Program-made: the position numbers and the translations under genes
Assembly: GCA_004151065.3 (NCBI GenBank)
Contig: NWUY0300002573.1
Span: 19,764 to 29,798 of the forward strand
From: Larix sibirica
Taxonomy: Eukaryota > Streptophyta > Pinopsida > Pinales > Pinaceae
DNA: 10,035 bases
Direction: 5' to 3'
Part shown: in pieces, positions 8,476 to 10,035 of the stretch
How the letters are laid out: each line of letters begins with the position of its first letter
How positions within the stretch are numbered: position 1 is the stretch's first letter
The notes under the pieces: generated by a model
Database searches by the model: none
What the model saw: the letters and a program-made list of their open reading frames with translations, nothing else
What the model was told of the DNA's origin: nothing

Positions 8476-8679
8476 TGTTAAACAACCAAGGAAGAAAATG
8501 CTTATTTTTAAAGAGGAATATTTTATTTCATCCAAGTAAAACAAAGTAACTGAGGTAAAACTAGCAGAGTGAAAAGTAAAGATGACAAACATTCCCTTTA
8601 TATAAACATTATATAAAAACACCTTTATAACTTCCAAATCATTATATCATATCATCATGTAATATTAACACATCCAACA
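8476..8679 (-). mobile_element. LTR-like segment with TATA box and polyadenylation signal
   Basis: On the minus strand the segment begins tgttggatgtg and ends tttaaca, giving a 4-bp TGTT/AACA inverted end typical of small Copia LTRs. Inside, in the expected order, lie tatataaag (around 8604-8596), a likely TATA box, and about 75 bases later AATAAA (8527-8522), as in a U3-R-U5 arrangement. The total would be 204 bp. Against this, no tRNA priming site follows, no polypurine tract precedes, and the flanks show no 5-bp duplication. It may be an eroded solo LTR or a chance arrangement in AT-rich DNA. A 74-codon frame across it has no recognisable content. Confidence 0.3.
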
Positions 8680-8710
8680 CACATGTCGAGTCATCACATC
8701 ATGTAATACT
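8653..8710. repeat. 14-bp direct repeat, 44-bp offset
   Basis: catcatgtaatatt (8653-8666) and catcatgtaatact (8697-8710) differ by one base and straddle the left edge of the minus-strand LTR-like segment. They could be a small local duplication. Confidence 0.5.
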
Positions 8711-8978
8711 ACATGCAAGTCTCTACTTGTATCTCCATCATGAGCATATGCTTTTAAGTTGTCCACATAATATGTTAACCGGATTTATTAATCTAAAAAT
8801 GTGCATGCAAAATACATCATTATGCTTGTATATTAAACAAAACCATGCTTTTACTATTGCATATACAACCCATTTCTAATTTAATTATAAAAAAATATAA
8901 TATGTCACTATGTCAAAATGATGATGCAACTCAAATACCCCAAGTGCAAGGTCAAATAGAATTAGTAAGATGAGGTTT
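8711..8978. other. Unassigned AT-rich spacer
   Basis: No open frame, repeat or element end could be supported in this stretch. Confidence 0.4.
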
Positions 8979-9419
8979 CTAGGTGCATATCCATGAAAGT
9001 GATGTCATTCCTGGTTCTGAGTGGCCATATGCACATGATGATGCTTGAGGCTTTGCATATATTAGAGGAGGCATAGGGGTATATATTTTTTTTCCCTTCT
9101 CCTTCACAAGATATTAAGGAAAACGGGGCTCAGTAACAACATGAAATATTGAAGGAGTGGATGAATGAATAGAGGAAATAGTGGATGAGGAGGCATGGGT
9201 TTGTTACGCAGGTTCAAGGAATCCCCAACCAACTACACTTGAGAAAAATTGATTAGGGTTTTCATTCCAACCGTCATTTCTATCATTAGGAGGTGCTTGG
9301 GGAAGGTCTTCTATGCTCGGATGTGGCTACAAATAAGATGGAGTAGGAATTAGGGGTTGTGTCCAAGCATATCTACCTAGAAATATATAACTGGTTTGAG
9401 TAATTTGGTTAAAACCATT
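8979..9419 (-). pseudogene. Proline/serine-rich relic reading frame, unidentified
   Basis: One minus-strand frame runs 147 codons from 9419 down to a stop at 8981-8979 with only three internal stops (9329-9327, 9206-9204, 9116-9114). The residues look coding-like rather than random. They include TQPLIPTPSYL, then PHPSIEDLPQAPPNDR, then DGWNENPNQFF and a Ser-rich stretch. Just upstream, in another frame, a basic segment (KGTRGLRRGKRHRSN, around 9520-9480) is present. This pattern of a basic linker and a Pro/Ser-rich tail is seen at the C-terminal end of several plant transposon-derived proteins. I cannot assign a family. No intact start or catalytic domain is seen, so the call rests on the sparse stops and composition. 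Confidence 0.35.
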
Positions 9420-9782
9420 TGAATTGACATTGATTTGGATAGAGAATCTAATTTTCTTCCTTCTCTTTCCATACTACATTAGACCTATGTCTTTTCCCTC
9501 TCCTCAAGCCTCTTGTTCCTTTACTGCATAAACTCATCTAAAAATAGAACATGTATTACATTATGTGCATTCAACTCAAACTAAACATGAACTTCTTAAT
9601 ATAATTAGTAAAGTATGGCTACAAAAACTTCATAAAATACTTGATCAATGAGTTTAAAATTGGCAAGGAAATCATTTTTTACTGACAAGTACCATACACA
9701 AGTTAAAGAGTTCAAAACTGCATAGGGTAATCATATTTATGACTTGCAAAATATTGCAATTATCTAATATCAAGCTTCTATA
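9420..9782. other. Unassigned spacer before a possible LTR
   Basis: Apart from the short basic minus-strand segment near 9520-9480, which may belong to the neighbouring relic frame, nothing recognisable is present. Confidence 0.35.
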
Positions 9783-10035
9783 TGTAATGCCCCGTTTTGA
9801 CCTTATTACCTGAAATATCATTATATGTTGTATTTTCTTATTATTGTGATACTTCGTCAGTTTGATGACATTGTGGACACATGGTTTTATGATTTTGCAG
9901 AGATTATATATATGTGTGTGTGATGTTAATGTTATGAATTATATTCATGTTTTGATTATGTCTCTAGCATGCAAATTTACTAAATGATGTATACGTGGAT
10001 ACTGAGTTAAAAGTTATATGTTGAATGGATGGATA
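9783..10035 (+). mobile_element. Possible start of a Ty3/gypsy LTR, cut by the window end
   Basis: At 9783 the sequence tgtaatgccccg begins. Many plant Ty3/gypsy LTRs open with TGTAAYGCCCCG-like sequence, so this is a plausible LTR edge reading to the right. The remaining 250 bases contain no coding frame, as expected of an LTR, and include a compound TA/TG microsatellite. The far end, the priming site and any partner LTR lie outside the window, so the call depends on a 12-base resemblance only. Confidence 0.3.
9905..9922. repeat. Compound (TA)n(TG)n microsatellite
   Basis: Alternating TA changes to five TG units in one uninterrupted purine-pyrimidine alternating tract. Confidence 0.85.

Overview
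This window looks like plant nuclear DNA, probably from a flowering plant. The base composition is AT-rich throughout. It contains decayed retroelement pieces of types common in plants: a broken LINE-type DUF4283 reading frame, a priming site matching plant initiator tRNA-Met, and a tRNA-like SINE head. Simple repeats are frequent, and one base (2189) is ambiguous, as in a draft assembly. I cannot name the species; a legume-like dicot is only a guess from the general texture. I found no intact protein-coding gene, no rRNA or functional tRNA gene, no CRISPR array and no bacterial-style operon. No open frame exceeds about 104 codons.

Layout, left half. 1-305 holds copies of a palindromic unit centred on CTCGAG, four of them in an exact 26-bp tandem array. 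477-667 is a two-copy tandem duplication with a 93-bp period. 777-1785, minus strand, is a pseudogene of a DUF4283/zinc-knuckle protein of the kind carried by plant LINEs, broken by frameshifts and stops. 2194-2312 is a minus-strand tRNA-derived SINE-like element with an AAT-repeat tail. 2313-2760 is very AT-rich. 2760-5250 is mostly unassigned and contains a hairpin cluster and one unrecognised 104-codon frame.

Layout, right half. 5251-5380 is a second two-copy tandem duplication (65 bp). 5965-6160 looks like the end of a Copia- or TRIM-type LTR followed by a damaged tRNA-Met primer-binding site, with no retrotransposon coding behind it. Short tandem repeats follow at 6277-6405, 7324-7392 and 8417-8460. 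8476-8679 (minus) resembles a small LTR with a TATA box and a polyadenylation signal. 8979-9419 (minus) is a proline/serine-rich relic frame with three stops. At 9783 a sequence resembling the start of a Ty3/gypsy LTR begins and runs out of the window.

Nothing here works as a pathway. The window is best read as an intergenic retroelement graveyard in which old insertions have been truncated and eroded. The most distinctive signal is the CTCGAG palindrome array: its variants are largely explained by CpG decay of one fully palindromic ancestor.
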